Source: CAWACC01 sp964390695
GTDB taxonomy: Bacteria > Chlamydiota > Chlamydiia > Chlamydiales > Parachlamydiaceae
NCBI GenBank assembly: GCA_964390695.1
Contig: CAYMKI010000179.1
Span: 1-5,629, forward strand
Direction of reading: 5' to 3'
Length of the DNA stretch: 5,629 bases
Both the position numbers and the translations under genes were made by a program. Under the pieces are notes generated by a model, which made no database searches, was not told where the DNA came from, and saw only the letters and a list, made by a program, of their open reading frames with translations. Positions 1 through 5,629 of the stretch are shown here, piece by piece (within the stretch, counting starts at the first letter, position 1; the number at the start of each line of letters is the position of its first letter).

Positions 1-600
1 GTCATTAAGGTGTTGGCAAAAAATCTCCCCATCCCAATATCTATCGATACAACCAAGCCCGAAGTGGCAGCCGCTGCGATAGAGGCAGGCGCAACCTTAA
101 TCAACGATGTGAACGGATTTAGAGATCCTGCAATGCGGAAAGTCGCTGCTGAAAGCGGGGCCGAGCTATGCCTAATGCATATGCAAGGTACGCCGAAAAC
201 GATGCAACAAAACCCCTCCTATCCTGAAGGAGTTCTCTTTCATCTGCACGATTTTTTTGCGCAGCAAATCGATTTGCTTATGGATGCAGGTGTGTCCAAA
301 GACAAAATAATTATCGATCCAGGCATCGGCTTTGGAAAAACAATTGCCGATAATCTTGAAATCATAGACAATTTGCACAAGCTGAAGGAAATGGGTTTTC
401 CTCTTTTATTGGGAGTTTCTAGAAAGTCTTTTCTTCGAAAAATATTAAACACCTCATTGCCTGAAATGCTTGCGGCCACGTTGACAGTTAACATGTTAGG
501 AATCCTTCAGGGAGTTGATATCATCCGCGTGCATGACATCCCCGAACATCGAGATATGGTAGCTATTTTAACCCGCATAAACCCCAAAGGCGCAATTTGA
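1..600 (+). CDS. folP: Dihydropteroate synthase, 5'-truncated by the window edge
   Basis: Condenses p-aminobenzoate with 6-hydroxymethyl-7,8-dihydropterin pyrophosphate to give 7,8-dihydropteroate in cytosolic folate synthesis; it is the sulfonamide target. The frame is open from base 1, giving 199 visible residues. Family DHPS proteins are about 280 residues, so roughly the first 80-90 are missing, and an N-terminal HPPK fusion cannot be excluded. Seen in the visible part: ISIDTTKP (residues 13-20, pterin-binding Asp), LINDVNGF (33-40, conserved Asn), CLMHMQGTPKTMQ (57-69), DPGIGFGK (106-113), SRKSF (140-144, catalytic/pABA-loop Lys) and IRVHD (175-179, phosphate-binding Arg and His). All the hallmark TIM-barrel residues expected in this part are intact, so the enzyme is probably active. 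An in-frame GTG at 10 lies just upstream of the ISIDTTKP strand and is not a credible start. cdaA follows after 30 bases on the same strand. Confidence 0.96.
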   Translation, partial: VIKVLAKNLPIPISIDTTKPEVAAAAIEAGATLINDVNGFRDPAMRKVAAESGAELCLMHMQGTPKTMQQNPSYPEGVLFHLHDFFAQQIDLLMDAGVSKDKIIIDPGIGFGKTIADNLEIIDNLHKLKEMGFPLLLGVSRKSFLRKILNTSLPEMLAATLTVNMLGILQGVDIIRVHDIPEHRDMVAILTRINPKGAI

Positions 601-615
601 TGACAGTATCATCAA
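597..615 (+). other. Small inverted repeat across the folP stop codon
   Basis: TTGATGA (597-603) and TCATCAA (609-615) are perfect complements around a 5-base loop, CAGTA. The hairpin contains the folP TGA stop, and its 3' arm overlaps the first bases of the only Shine-Dalgarno-like AAGG (614-617) before cdaA. No U-tract follows, so it is not a terminator. It might affect folP-cdaA coupling or be chance; a 7-bp stem is weak. Confidence 0.25.
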
Positions 616-630
616 GGTAAAGTAACTCAT

Positions 631-1449
631 ATGCATCTATTAGAACAAATTATGGTACCTGCTGTTGAGATAGCGATCATGTGGATCATGATCTATTACT
701 TTCTCATGTTTTTCTGGAATACGCGCACCATGGATCTTATCTATGGTCTGATGGCCTTTGTGATTGTTTATACCGCGTCCAACTGGTTCCATCTGCCCGT
801 TCTGCAAAAACTGATGCTTTACATCGTAAACGTAGCAGTGATAGCCCTGATGATTATCTTCCAGCCGGAACTACGGCTGGCCTTATCGAAACTGAGCGTT
901 AAAGGTAAAAAATACAAGGAGATCACCGAATTCGATAAGTTCCTGGATTCCATCAGCCAGTCCATTTACCGCATGTCCGAGCGTCGTGTAGGCGCCTTGG
1001 TATTATTAGAAAACCAAGATTCCTTAGATGAATATGCTAATAAAGCCGTGATGTTACACGCCCAATTTTCACCGGAACTCCTAGAATCCATTTTTGTGAC
1101 GACAACGCCCTTGCATGATGGCGCTGTCATTATCAGAGGCACAACGATTTTATCTGCAGCTACCATCCTGCCTTTAGCCGATGATAGCACCCAACTGGCT
1201 AAATCCATGGGCACCAGGCACCGTGCGGGCCTAGGCATAAGCCAAATTACCGATGCGTTGATCATCGTCGTCTCTGAGGAAACTGGTAAAGTCTCCATAG
1301 CCCGCGATGGGATCATGACCCGCGGAGTAAAAATCGACCGTTTTAAAGGTATCATACGCAGTGTGTTTAATCCACCTACTATTCCTATGAAAAATCGTTT
1401 TAACTTTATCGAAAACTGCAAAACATGGATCAAATCATGGACAACCTAG
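631..1449 (+). CDS. cdaA: Membrane-bound diadenylate cyclase CdaA (DisA_N domain)
   Basis: Makes the second messenger c-di-AMP from two ATP at the cytoplasmic face of the inner membrane. The protein has 272 residues, the usual CdaA length. The N-terminus shows three hydrophobic stretches (about residues 8-28, 36-52 and 60-77), followed by the family sequence FQPELRLAL (77-85) and a basic linker. The DisA_N catalytic domain spans about 115-235, with the two signature motifs intact: DGA within TPLHDGAVIIRG (159-170) and RHR within GTRHRAGLG (194-202). DALIIVVSEETG (208-219) follows. The start ATG puts the first transmembrane segment near the N-terminus as in relatives. The only SD-like sequence, AAGG at 614-617, is 13 bases upstream, rather far. 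The C-terminal tail (about 240-272) is less conserved, and its coding sequence overlaps the start of cdaR, suggesting translational coupling with its partner. Confidence 0.96.
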   Translation: MHLLEQIMVPAVEIAIMWIMIYYFLMFFWNTRTMDLIYGLMAFVIVYTASNWFHLPVLQKLMLYIVNVAVIALMIIFQPELRLALSKLSVKGKKYKEITEFDKFLDSISQSIYRMSERRVGALVLLENQDSLDEYANKAVMLHAQFSPELLESIFVTTTPLHDGAVIIRGTTILSAATILPLADDSTQLAKSMGTRHRAGLGISQITDALIIVVSEETGKVSIARDGIMTRGVKIDRFKGIIRSVFNPPTIPMKNRFNFIENCKTWIKSWTT

Positions 1450-2684
1450 CCTCCCAGTTTTTTATTAATAATGGCCAAAGGAAGCTGGCTGCGCTCATTA
1501 TGGCCATCATCCTATGGCTTTTAGTAGATCATTCCATCACAGAATCCAAAACCATACCTAACGTGCCTATCCGTATTATCAATCTGCCCCAAGACAAAAC
1601 CATCTCAGGCTTGCTACCCAATGGGGTATTGCAAAAAAGGATTTCCTTGACCCTCAGCGGCAGTAAAGAGGTTATCGACAAGTTGGAACCAGGCGACCTG
1701 GAAGTCGTTTTAGACGTAAGCACTGCCAATAACGATGAATGGGTGATCAAGCTTACCAAGAAAAACCTCGTGAGTTTAAATCCCAATCTAGACATCATCC
1801 ACAACATTACACAGGTTGATCATAGCGAATTCATCATCAAGATCAGCCGCTTGGTGACTGCAAAAATTCCCATCACCATTTTACCTCCGGTCGGCGATCC
1901 TCCCACCGGCTATGAATTCTTGGATATATGGCCCCTAAAACTCACCCAAACCGTCAGCGGTCCTGAAGATGAAGTGCAAAAACTTAAAGCCAAAGGGTTC
2001 GACCTCATCTTTGATCTGGGAGATATTACAGCTCAAGATCTAGATACCATAAAAAGCTCTCCCGGCAATTATCATGACGATGAGATACGCTATCTGGTGC
2101 CCAGCAAATGGAAACAGATCATGATCCCATTCCACAACAATTCCATGGAAGAAATCAATGATCCCGAAGCACAAGTACTCCGCATCTATTTTCTACGCAA
2201 CCAAATCCTGCCTATCGATGCTAAAATTCCACTTTCGGTATATTATCCCTTGCAAACAGCCGAAACACTCAACCCATCTACGCTCAAAATTGCCAGTGGA
2301 AAATATGTAGATATGGTACATCAGGTGCCTGTCTTTAAAGTCCCAGTCTTTGCCAAGAACGTCAGCCGCCTATTTTTAAATGTAATCAAAGACAGCTTAC
2401 AGATAACTTTAACGGCAGCTTCACCCAAAGAGCGTCAAGTGTTAGAGTGGAGCTTGGAAGTGATCAATATCAATGCCTTGGAAGATACCTATGTGGCCTA
2501 TTTGATATCCCAGCTATCTCAAGGAAAAAACTCTCCCGGAGCTTTGCCTAAAAAACGGGAAAAAGTCATCCGTCAGCGTTTTAGAGAGTATTTAAAGAAA
2601 ATAAAACTGTATTCATCTCCGGAAAAAAAGCTGCACCTCGAAAGCGTCGTCGAAGATGGAAATATAAACATCATAAGCTATTGA
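1425..2684 (+). CDS. cdaR: YbbR-domain membrane protein, CdaA regulator CdaR
   Basis: In characterised bacteria YbbR/CdaR proteins bind and modulate the diadenylate cyclase CdaA through the membrane, with YbbR repeats outside the cytoplasm. The 419-residue frame has one hydrophobic N-terminal anchor (about 19-35, core LAALIMAIILWLLV) followed by a soluble body. YbbR repeat 1 is about 45-140 (PNVPIRIINLP, then ISLTLSGSKEVIDKL and DLEVVLDVS). Repeat 2 is the clearest, about 145-210 (AKIPITILPPVGDPPTGYEF, then TQTVSGPEDEVQKL and FDLIFDLGDI). A weaker third unit may start near 262 (PIDAKIPLSVYYPL). The last 45 residues are rich in Lys, Arg and Glu and unlike a YbbR repeat. The start could be ATG 1425 (25-base overlap with cdaA) or ATG 1437 (13-base overlap, protein shorter by four residues); neither has a clear SD. 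No glmM lies next to it, unlike Bacillota operons. The family is confident; a regulatory role is inferred from family and neighbour. Confidence 0.9.
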   Translation: MDQIMDNLASQFFINNGQRKLAALIMAIILWLLVDHSITESKTIPNVPIRIINLPQDKTISGLLPNGVLQKRISLTLSGSKEVIDKLEPGDLEVVLDVSTANNDEWVIKLTKKNLVSLNPNLDIIHNITQVDHSEFIIKISRLVTAKIPITILPPVGDPPTGYEFLDIWPLKLTQTVSGPEDEVQKLKAKGFDLIFDLGDITAQDLDTIKSSPGNYHDDEIRYLVPSKWKQIMIPFHNNSMEEINDPEAQVLRIYFLRNQILPIDAKIPLSVYYPLQTAETLNPSTLKIASGKYVDMVHQVPVFKVPVFAKNVSRLFLNVIKDSLQITLTAASPKERQVLEWSLEVININALEDTYVAYLISQLSQGKNSPGALPKKREKVIRQRFREYLKKIKLYSSPEKKLHLESVVEDGNINIISY

Positions 2685-2689
2685 TAAGC

Positions 2690-3418
2690 ATGCCCGCAGA
2701 AAGATACTATTTAGATAAAGCACTTCATCTCCATACTGTAGAGTTATTAGAGGGGCAAGAATTTCATCATCTCACCCATGTCATGCGAGCCAAAGCGGGT
2801 GAAACCATCGAAATCATGAATGGCAAGGGCGTATTAGCACAAGCTATCGTCCAAGAAATCTCCAAACGCCAAGCATCCTTAAAGATAGTGGATCTTTACA
2901 CCGAAAAAGAACCTTCTCTGCGCGTCATACTCGCTCAAGCGCTCCCTAGAATTAACCGTCTGGATTATCTCCTCGAAAAATGCACGGAACTGGGTGTAAG
3001 TGAGATCTGGCTATTTCCAGGACAAAATAGCGAACGCAAAGATCTCACAGATCATCAATTAGATAGGCTAAAAAATTTAACCATAGCGGCAAGCAAGCAG
3101 TCCGGCCGGCTTTGGCTTCCACAAATACACCTCAAGCCTGCGTTGTCAGCTTGGAAGCATATGGAACATCAAAGCTTTTTTGGGGACCTATCGCCTACAG
3201 CTGAATTTCTGAGCGCTGTTGTAGTAAAAAATCCTCCTAGTTCCCCCAGCGTATTTTTTACAGGGCCTGAAAGCGGATTTACCTCTCAAGAGACTGAGCT
3301 CCTGCTCAAATTGGGTGTGAAAGGGGTCAGGCTGCATGAAGCCACTCTTCGCACAGACACAGCATCCATCATGGCGCTATCTATTTTTATGGCTTGCAGT
3401 CAAATTCACTCATTGTAA
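2690..3418 (+). CDS. rsmE: 16S rRNA (uracil-1498-N3)-methyltransferase RsmE
   Basis: S-adenosylmethionine-dependent SPOUT-family enzyme that methylates N3 of U1498 in helix 44 of 16S rRNA, acting on the 30S subunit. The 242 residues match the family length (about 240-250). The N-terminal PUA-like domain is about 1-70, with HHLTHVMRAKAGE (26-38) and IMNGKG (42-47). The linker to the knot domain has LEKCTELGV (95-103), NSER (113-116) and ASKQSGR (134-140). The C-terminal trefoil-knot SAM site reads TGPESGF (191-197) and LRTDTASIMAL (220-230). GPESG replaces the usual GPEGG, and VRLHEATLR replaces the usual LG-x-R-x-LR, so the SAM loop is somewhat divergent. I chose ATG 2690, 5 bases after the cdaR stop, because it gives the normal RsmE N-terminus (MPAERYYL). 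An in-frame TTG at 2681 would overlap the cdaR stop. There is no SD, so translation is probably coupled to cdaR. Confidence 0.93.
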   Translation: MPAERYYLDKALHLHTVELLEGQEFHHLTHVMRAKAGETIEIMNGKGVLAQAIVQEISKRQASLKIVDLYTEKEPSLRVILAQALPRINRLDYLLEKCTELGVSEIWLFPGQNSERKDLTDHQLDRLKNLTIAASKQSGRLWLPQIHLKPALSAWKHMEHQSFFGDLSPTAEFLSAVVVKNPPSSPSVFFTGPESGFTSQETELLLKLGVKGVRLHEATLRTDTASIMALSIFMACSQIHSL

Positions 3419-3467
3419 AAAATCTTTAAATCCTTTACCCTTAATACTATTAAACTATAAAGGCCTC
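3419..3467 (+). promoter_or_regulatory. AT-rich gap before prfC, possible weak promoter and ribosome-binding site
   Basis: This 49-base gap is clearly more AT-rich than the genes on either side. A loose sigma70-like pair is TTTAAA (3425-3430) and TATTAA (3448-3453) with 17-base spacing, each 4/6 to consensus. An alternative is TTTACC (3434-3439) with TATAAA (3456-3461), which would start transcription almost at the ATG. AAAGG (3459-3463), 4 bases before ATG 3468, is a weak, close SD-like sequence. No hairpin is evident, so read-through from rsmE is equally possible. In AT-rich DNA such matches occur readily by chance. Confidence 0.22.
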
Positions 3468-5066
3468 ATGAATACTATACCCTCTATCGAAGAATCCGTG
3501 AAAAACAGGCGTACCTTTGCCATTATTAGCCACCCTGACGCAGGTAAAACAACATTGACTGAAAAACTGCTGCTCTATTCCGGAATGATACACACCGCAG
3601 GCATTGTGAAGGGACGCAAAGGTCGTAAAGCCGCCGCATCGGATTGGATGTCTATGGAACAGGAAAGAGGTATCTCCATCACCTCCTCGGCTATGCAATT
3701 CACATACAAAGGCGCCATCATCAACGTCTTAGACACTCCCGGCCACGAAGACTTCTCCGAAGACACTTACCGTACTTTGACCGCCGCAGACTGTGCTATC
3801 ATGGTGATAGATGCCGCCAAGGGCGTGGAAAAGCAGACGCGAAAACTATTCGAAGTGTGCCGTCTGCGCAAAATTCCCGTCATGACCTTTATAAATAAAA
3901 TGGATATGCCTGGGCGCGATCCGTTAGAGCTCATGAATGAAGTCGAAAATGTCCTCCAAATCCACTCCTATGCAATGAACTGGCCCATTGGCACCGCCAA
4001 GGAGTTCCAAGGGGTCATCGACCGGATCACAAACGAATGTATATTTTTTTCCAAGGTGTCCCATGGGGGTGCTCAAAAAGCCGAAATAACACGATATCCT
4101 TATCCAAGCGAAGAAGCCAATGCAAAACTAGGCCCGGATCTCTGCGATAACCTTCGGCATGAATTAGAGCTATTGGAAATTGCCGGCAACGCATTTTCAC
4201 GAGCAGATTTTTTGGAAGGCAAAGTGACCCCGGTATTTTTTGCTTCCGCCCTCACAAATTTTGGCGTAGAACCTTTTTTCGATGCCTTTATCGATTTGGC
4301 CCCCTGCCCACATACGCGCTTGGCCAACCGCACAGATGGCACCGAAATCGAAATCGATCCTGTAAAAAACAGCTTTAGCGGTTATGTCTTCAAGCTTCAA
4401 GCTAATATGGACCGTCGCCATCGCGACAGCATGGCTTTCATCCGCATCTGCTCAGGGCGATTTGAACGCGATCTAGTGGTCAAGCATTCACGCCTTAGTC
4501 GCGAAGTGCGATTATCCCGCCCCCACGGCATGGTGGCTGGAGAGCGCACTACTATAGACTATGCCTATGCCGGAGATATCATCGGTGTGATCAACCCTTC
4601 CCTCTTTGCCATCGGTGACACTGTTTCCATGACAGGAGGCTTCACCTTTAAACCTCTGCCTCAGTTCCAGCCGGAAATATTTGCACGACTATACCCCAAA
4701 GATATCGGTAAAAGGAAATCCTTCGACAAAGGCATCCACCAGCTCACCAGCGAAGGCGCCATTCAATTGCTTAAGGCCTATGAACGCGAAGACGAGCTCA
4801 TTTTTGCCGCTGTAGGTCAGCTTCAATTTGAAGTGATGCAATACCGATTAAAAGATGAGTATGGGGTCGAGACCTTGCTCACCCCCCTAAATTTTCAATG
4901 CAGCGCCTGGATAAAAGGAGACATGAAGACCTTTCAAAAACCCACCGAATCTTTGATAGTTCAAGATCGCCATGACCACCCTATGATTCTGTTTTCCAGT
5001 CCCTGGGAAAAACAATACTGTGCTAAACAAAATCCGCAACACGAACTCGTGGATGTGCATGTATAA
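3468..5066 (+). CDS. prfC: Peptide chain release factor 3 (RF3), translational GTPase
   Basis: GTPase that removes RF1/RF2 from the ribosome after peptide release; it acts in the cytosol. The 532 residues match the family (E. coli RF3 is 529). The G domain shows all signatures: G1 SHPDAGKTT (21-29; HPDAGKT is typical of RF3, whereas EF-G has GH-x-D), G2 RGISITSS (67-74), G3 DTPGHEDF (89-96), G4 NKMD (143-146) and G5 around SAL (260-262). Domain II follows (about 295-390, FSGYVFKLQANMD and HRDSMAFIRICSG), then the RF3 C-terminal domain with AAVGQLQFEVMQYRL (447-461) and the closing PWEKQY (512-517). Start choice: ATG 3468 gives the normal RF3 N-terminus with Arg-Arg-Thr-Phe just before the G1 strand. 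The same frame is open back to ATG 3336, but those 44 extra codons overlap the end of rsmE and encode nothing RF3-like. Two hairpins follow the TAA stop. Confidence 0.97.
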   Translation: MNTIPSIEESVKNRRTFAIISHPDAGKTTLTEKLLLYSGMIHTAGIVKGRKGRKAAASDWMSMEQERGISITSSAMQFTYKGAIINVLDTPGHEDFSEDTYRTLTAADCAIMVIDAAKGVEKQTRKLFEVCRLRKIPVMTFINKMDMPGRDPLELMNEVENVLQIHSYAMNWPIGTAKEFQGVIDRITNECIFFSKVSHGGAQKAEITRYPYPSEEANAKLGPDLCDNLRHELELLEIAGNAFSRADFLEGKVTPVFFASALTNFGVEPFFDAFIDLAPCPHTRLANRTDGTEIEIDPVKNSFSGYVFKLQANMDRRHRDSMAFIRICSGRFERDLVVKHSRLSREVRLSRPHGMVAGERTTIDYAYAGDIIGVINPSLFAIGDTVSMTGGFTFKPLPQFQPEIFARLYPKDIGKRKSFDKGIHQLTSEGAIQLLKAYEREDELIFAAVGQLQFEVMQYRLKDEYGVETLLTPLNFQCSAWIKGDMKTFQKPTESLIVQDRHDHPMILFSSPWEKQYCAKQNPQHELVDVHV

Positions 5067-5086
5067 TCGTGCTGATACCACAGAGT

Positions 5087-5113
5087 TCAGTCAAATCCGA
5101 CGACTTTGACTGA
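5087..5113 (+). terminator. Hairpin 20 bases after the prfC stop
   Basis: Perfect 9-bp inverted repeat TCAGTCAAA (5087-5095) and TTTGACTGA (5105-5113) with a 9-base loop. It lies just downstream of prfC but no T-run follows, so on its own it is not a canonical intrinsic terminator. It may instead protect the mRNA 3' end or act together with the next hairpin. Confidence 0.4.
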
Positions 5114-5119
5114 TAGCGC

Positions 5120-5148
5120 TAAAATTGTGCGCTTCGCGCGCAATTTTA
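5120..5148 (+). terminator. Probable intrinsic terminator of the prfC transcript
   Basis: A 13-bp stem (5120-5132 with 5136-5148), with one G-T wobble and a TTC loop. The core GCGC/GCGC is GC-rich and the base is AAAATTG/CAATTTT, so the 3' arm itself ends in a T-run (5144-5147), followed by ATGTTTC. The A/T-flanked symmetrical shape would also work from the minus strand. It lies 53 bases after the prfC stop. Confidence 0.6.
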
Positions 5149-5158
5149 TGTTTCTACT

Positions 5159-5204
5159 TGCCTTAGCTCCGCGTCTTTGCGCCTCCGAGCCCTCTGCGTT
5201 GAAC
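5159..5204. repeat. GC-rich intergenic repeat of the GCGTCTTTGCGCCTC type
   Basis: The segment is built from short related units (CTCCGCGTC, TTTGCGCCT, CTCTGCGTTGAA). It closely resembles a repeat I know from intergenic regions of many Gram-negative genomes, whose minus strand reads like CGCAGAG..CGCAAAGACGCGGAG. It directly follows the terminator hairpin and is GC-richer than the DNA on either side. The internal unit pattern is visible here; that it is dispersed in this genome is inferred, since only one copy is in the window. No coding role is supported. Confidence 0.5.
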
Positions 5205-5214
5205 TTGAAGCAAT

Positions 5215-5263
5215 AAGGATGTCTTATAATAAATTTTCTAATAAAATGGGTAATGACAAGACT
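5215..5263. repeat. Imperfect direct repeat, copy 1
   Basis: Aligns without gaps to 5372-5420 (offset 157): 41 of 49 bases identical by manual comparison, with differences at 5221, 5231, 5239, 5244, 5252, 5256, 5257 and 5261. The shared core includes TCTTATAAT, AATTTTC and AATGGGT. Similarity fades after 5263. The copy begins just after the GC-rich repeat. It also contains ATG 5219, which opens a 30-codon frame to TAA 5311, but the differences between copies are not biased to third codon positions and the second copy has a stop in that register, so I do not call a gene. Confidence 0.65.
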
Positions 5264-5354
5264 GTAACCTTAGGGTTTTTCAAGCCTGTATCTTATCGAC
5301 CTTGCTCTTAATTAAAAACAAACTATTTACTATCTAAAAAAGTACAAACTATAG

Positions 5355-5381
5355 AGAGATCCTTTTGTTAAAAGGATCTCT
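5355..5381. terminator. Perfect 12-bp hairpin, possible bidirectional terminator
   Basis: AGAGATCCTTTT (5355-5366) and AAAAGGATCTCT (5370-5381) are exact complements with a 3-base GTT loop. The 3' side continues TATAATTAATTTT. It lies 57 bases beyond the stop of the minus-strand reading frame that ends at 5439, so it could end that transcript, although on that strand the nearest long T-run (complement of 5336-5341) is 13 bases past the stem. The right arm also lies within copy 2 of the direct repeat, so it may instead be the edge of a repeat element. Confidence 0.45.
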
Positions 5382-5420
5382 TATAATTAATTTTCAAATA
5401 CAATGGGTTATGGTAAGGCT
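5372..5420. repeat. Imperfect direct repeat, copy 2
   Basis: Partner of 5215-5263 (41 of 49 bases identical). Its first ten bases (5372-5381) form most of the right arm of the 5355-5381 hairpin. Copy 1 carries the equivalent AAGGAT-TCT but lacks a left arm, so only this copy can form the hairpin. The stretch between the copies (5264-5371) is AT-rich and contains no gene that I can support; it also holds the 9-base direct repeat ACAAACTAT at 5318-5326 and 5344-5352. Confidence 0.65.
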
Positions 5421-5438
5421 TTTTCCCTTGACAGGGCA

Positions 5439-5629
5439 TTAGATGCGTTGAGTTTTAATTCTTACACCCCACTCTTGCATTACTTGATGAAGAATGTTGC
5501 CCTTGAGAGGACGAACCTCTATTGGAACTGTTTGCGTTTTGAACTCGTTGCCCGGACTGATTGCTTGAAGAGCTCGAAGAATGATCTCGCCCAGCACCTC
5601 TACTCCCTTGATTTTGCACTCCTCTGCCT
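5439..5629 (-). CDS. Unrecognised protein, C-terminal 62 residues (gene runs off the right edge)
   Basis: On the minus strand the frame is open from the window edge (first whole codon at 5627) to a TAA at 5439-5441. The 62 visible residues include EVLGEIILRALQAISPGNEF (10-29), VPIEVRPL (34-41) and ILHQVMQEWGVRI (45-57), ending KTQRI. The sequence looks like a mixed alpha/beta globular protein with no long hydrophobic segment. About two thirds of its codons begin with a purine, against roughly 48% in the competing plus-strand open frame and 58% in the other open minus frame, which is why I prefer it. I do not recognise a family or signature motif. It converges on prfC, with repeats and hairpins between. 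Because the start lies outside the window, length and function are unknown. A pseudogene remnant is also possible. Confidence 0.5.
   Translation of the reverse strand, partial: AEECKIKGVEVLGEIILRALQAISPGNEFKTQTVPIEVRPLKGNILHQVMQEWGVRIKTQRI

Noticed and set aside
10..600. folP starting at GTG 10
   Set aside because: The frame is open to base 1, and a start here would delete the first barrel strands of DHPS. The gene is cut by the window edge.
966..1433. Long minus-strand open frame opposite cdaA
   Set aside because: It lies wholly against a gene with intact family motifs and its translation has no recognisable features; it is a shadow frame.
2681..2689. rsmE start at TTG 2681
   Set aside because: It overlaps the cdaR stop and adds only three residues. 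ATG 2690 gives the typical RsmE N-terminus.
3336..3467. N-terminal extension of prfC by 44 codons from ATG 3336
   Set aside because: It overlaps the conserved rsmE C-terminus in another frame, and the encoded residues resemble nothing in RF3. ATG 3468 gives the normal family N-terminus and length.
5219..5311. 30-codon plus-strand frame (MSYNKFSN...), AAGG directly before its ATG
   Set aside because: AAGG touches the ATG, too close for an SD. The matching repeat copy has an in-frame stop and substitutions at all codon positions, so there is no sign of protein selection.
5355..5420. Complete insertion sequence between prfC and the minus-strand gene
   Set aside because: No transposase frame, no terminal inverted repeat pair and no target-site duplication can be identified at the repeat borders.
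5067..5438. CRISPR array, tRNA or riboswitch in the non-coding tail
   Set aside because: There are only two diverged repeat copies with no regular spacers, no cloverleaf with a TTC arm, and no recognised riboswitch core.

Overview
This window is a compact run of five same-strand housekeeping genes (1-5066) followed by about 560 bases of repeat- and hairpin-rich sequence, with the end of one opposing gene at the right edge. In order: folP (dihydropteroate synthase, 5' end cut by the window), cdaA (membrane diadenylate cyclase), cdaR/ybbR (membrane-anchored YbbR-domain partner of CdaA), rsmE (16S rRNA m3U1498 methyltransferase), prfC (peptide chain release factor 3), then an unrecognised partial gene on the minus strand.

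Organism: no rRNA or other strong taxonomic marker is present. The genes have a moderate GC content (mid-40s percent by eye) and weak or poorly spaced Shine-Dalgarno sequences. A folP-cdaA-ybbR order without an adjacent glmM argues against a typical Bacillota cdaA-cdaR-glmM operon. A Gram-negative host, possibly of the Planctomycetota-Verrucomicrobiota-Chlamydiota group, is my tentative inference. A GC-rich intergenic repeat after prfC, of a kind seen in many Gram-negative genomes, is compatible with this but not proof.

Layout: folP ends at 600 and cdaA starts 30 bases later. cdaA and cdaR overlap by up to 25 bases. rsmE begins 5 bases after the cdaR stop. The spacing supports one transcript for folP-cdaA-cdaR-rsmE. 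prfC follows after a 49-base AT-rich gap and may be in the same transcript or have its own promoter. Two hairpins just after prfC probably end the transcript.

Function: cdaA and cdaR form a c-di-AMP synthesis module at the inner membrane. folP makes the folate precursor dihydropteroate. rsmE and prfC serve the ribosome, through 16S rRNA modification and recycling of RF1/RF2 after termination.

The 5067-5629 stretch holds two hairpins, one GC-rich dispersed-type repeat, a diverged 49-base direct repeat (copies 157 bases apart), a perfect 12-bp hairpin abutting the second copy, and the 3' end of a minus-strand reading frame. I see no convincing undescribed biological system. The repeat/hairpin cluster and the truncated opposing gene are the least explained parts.
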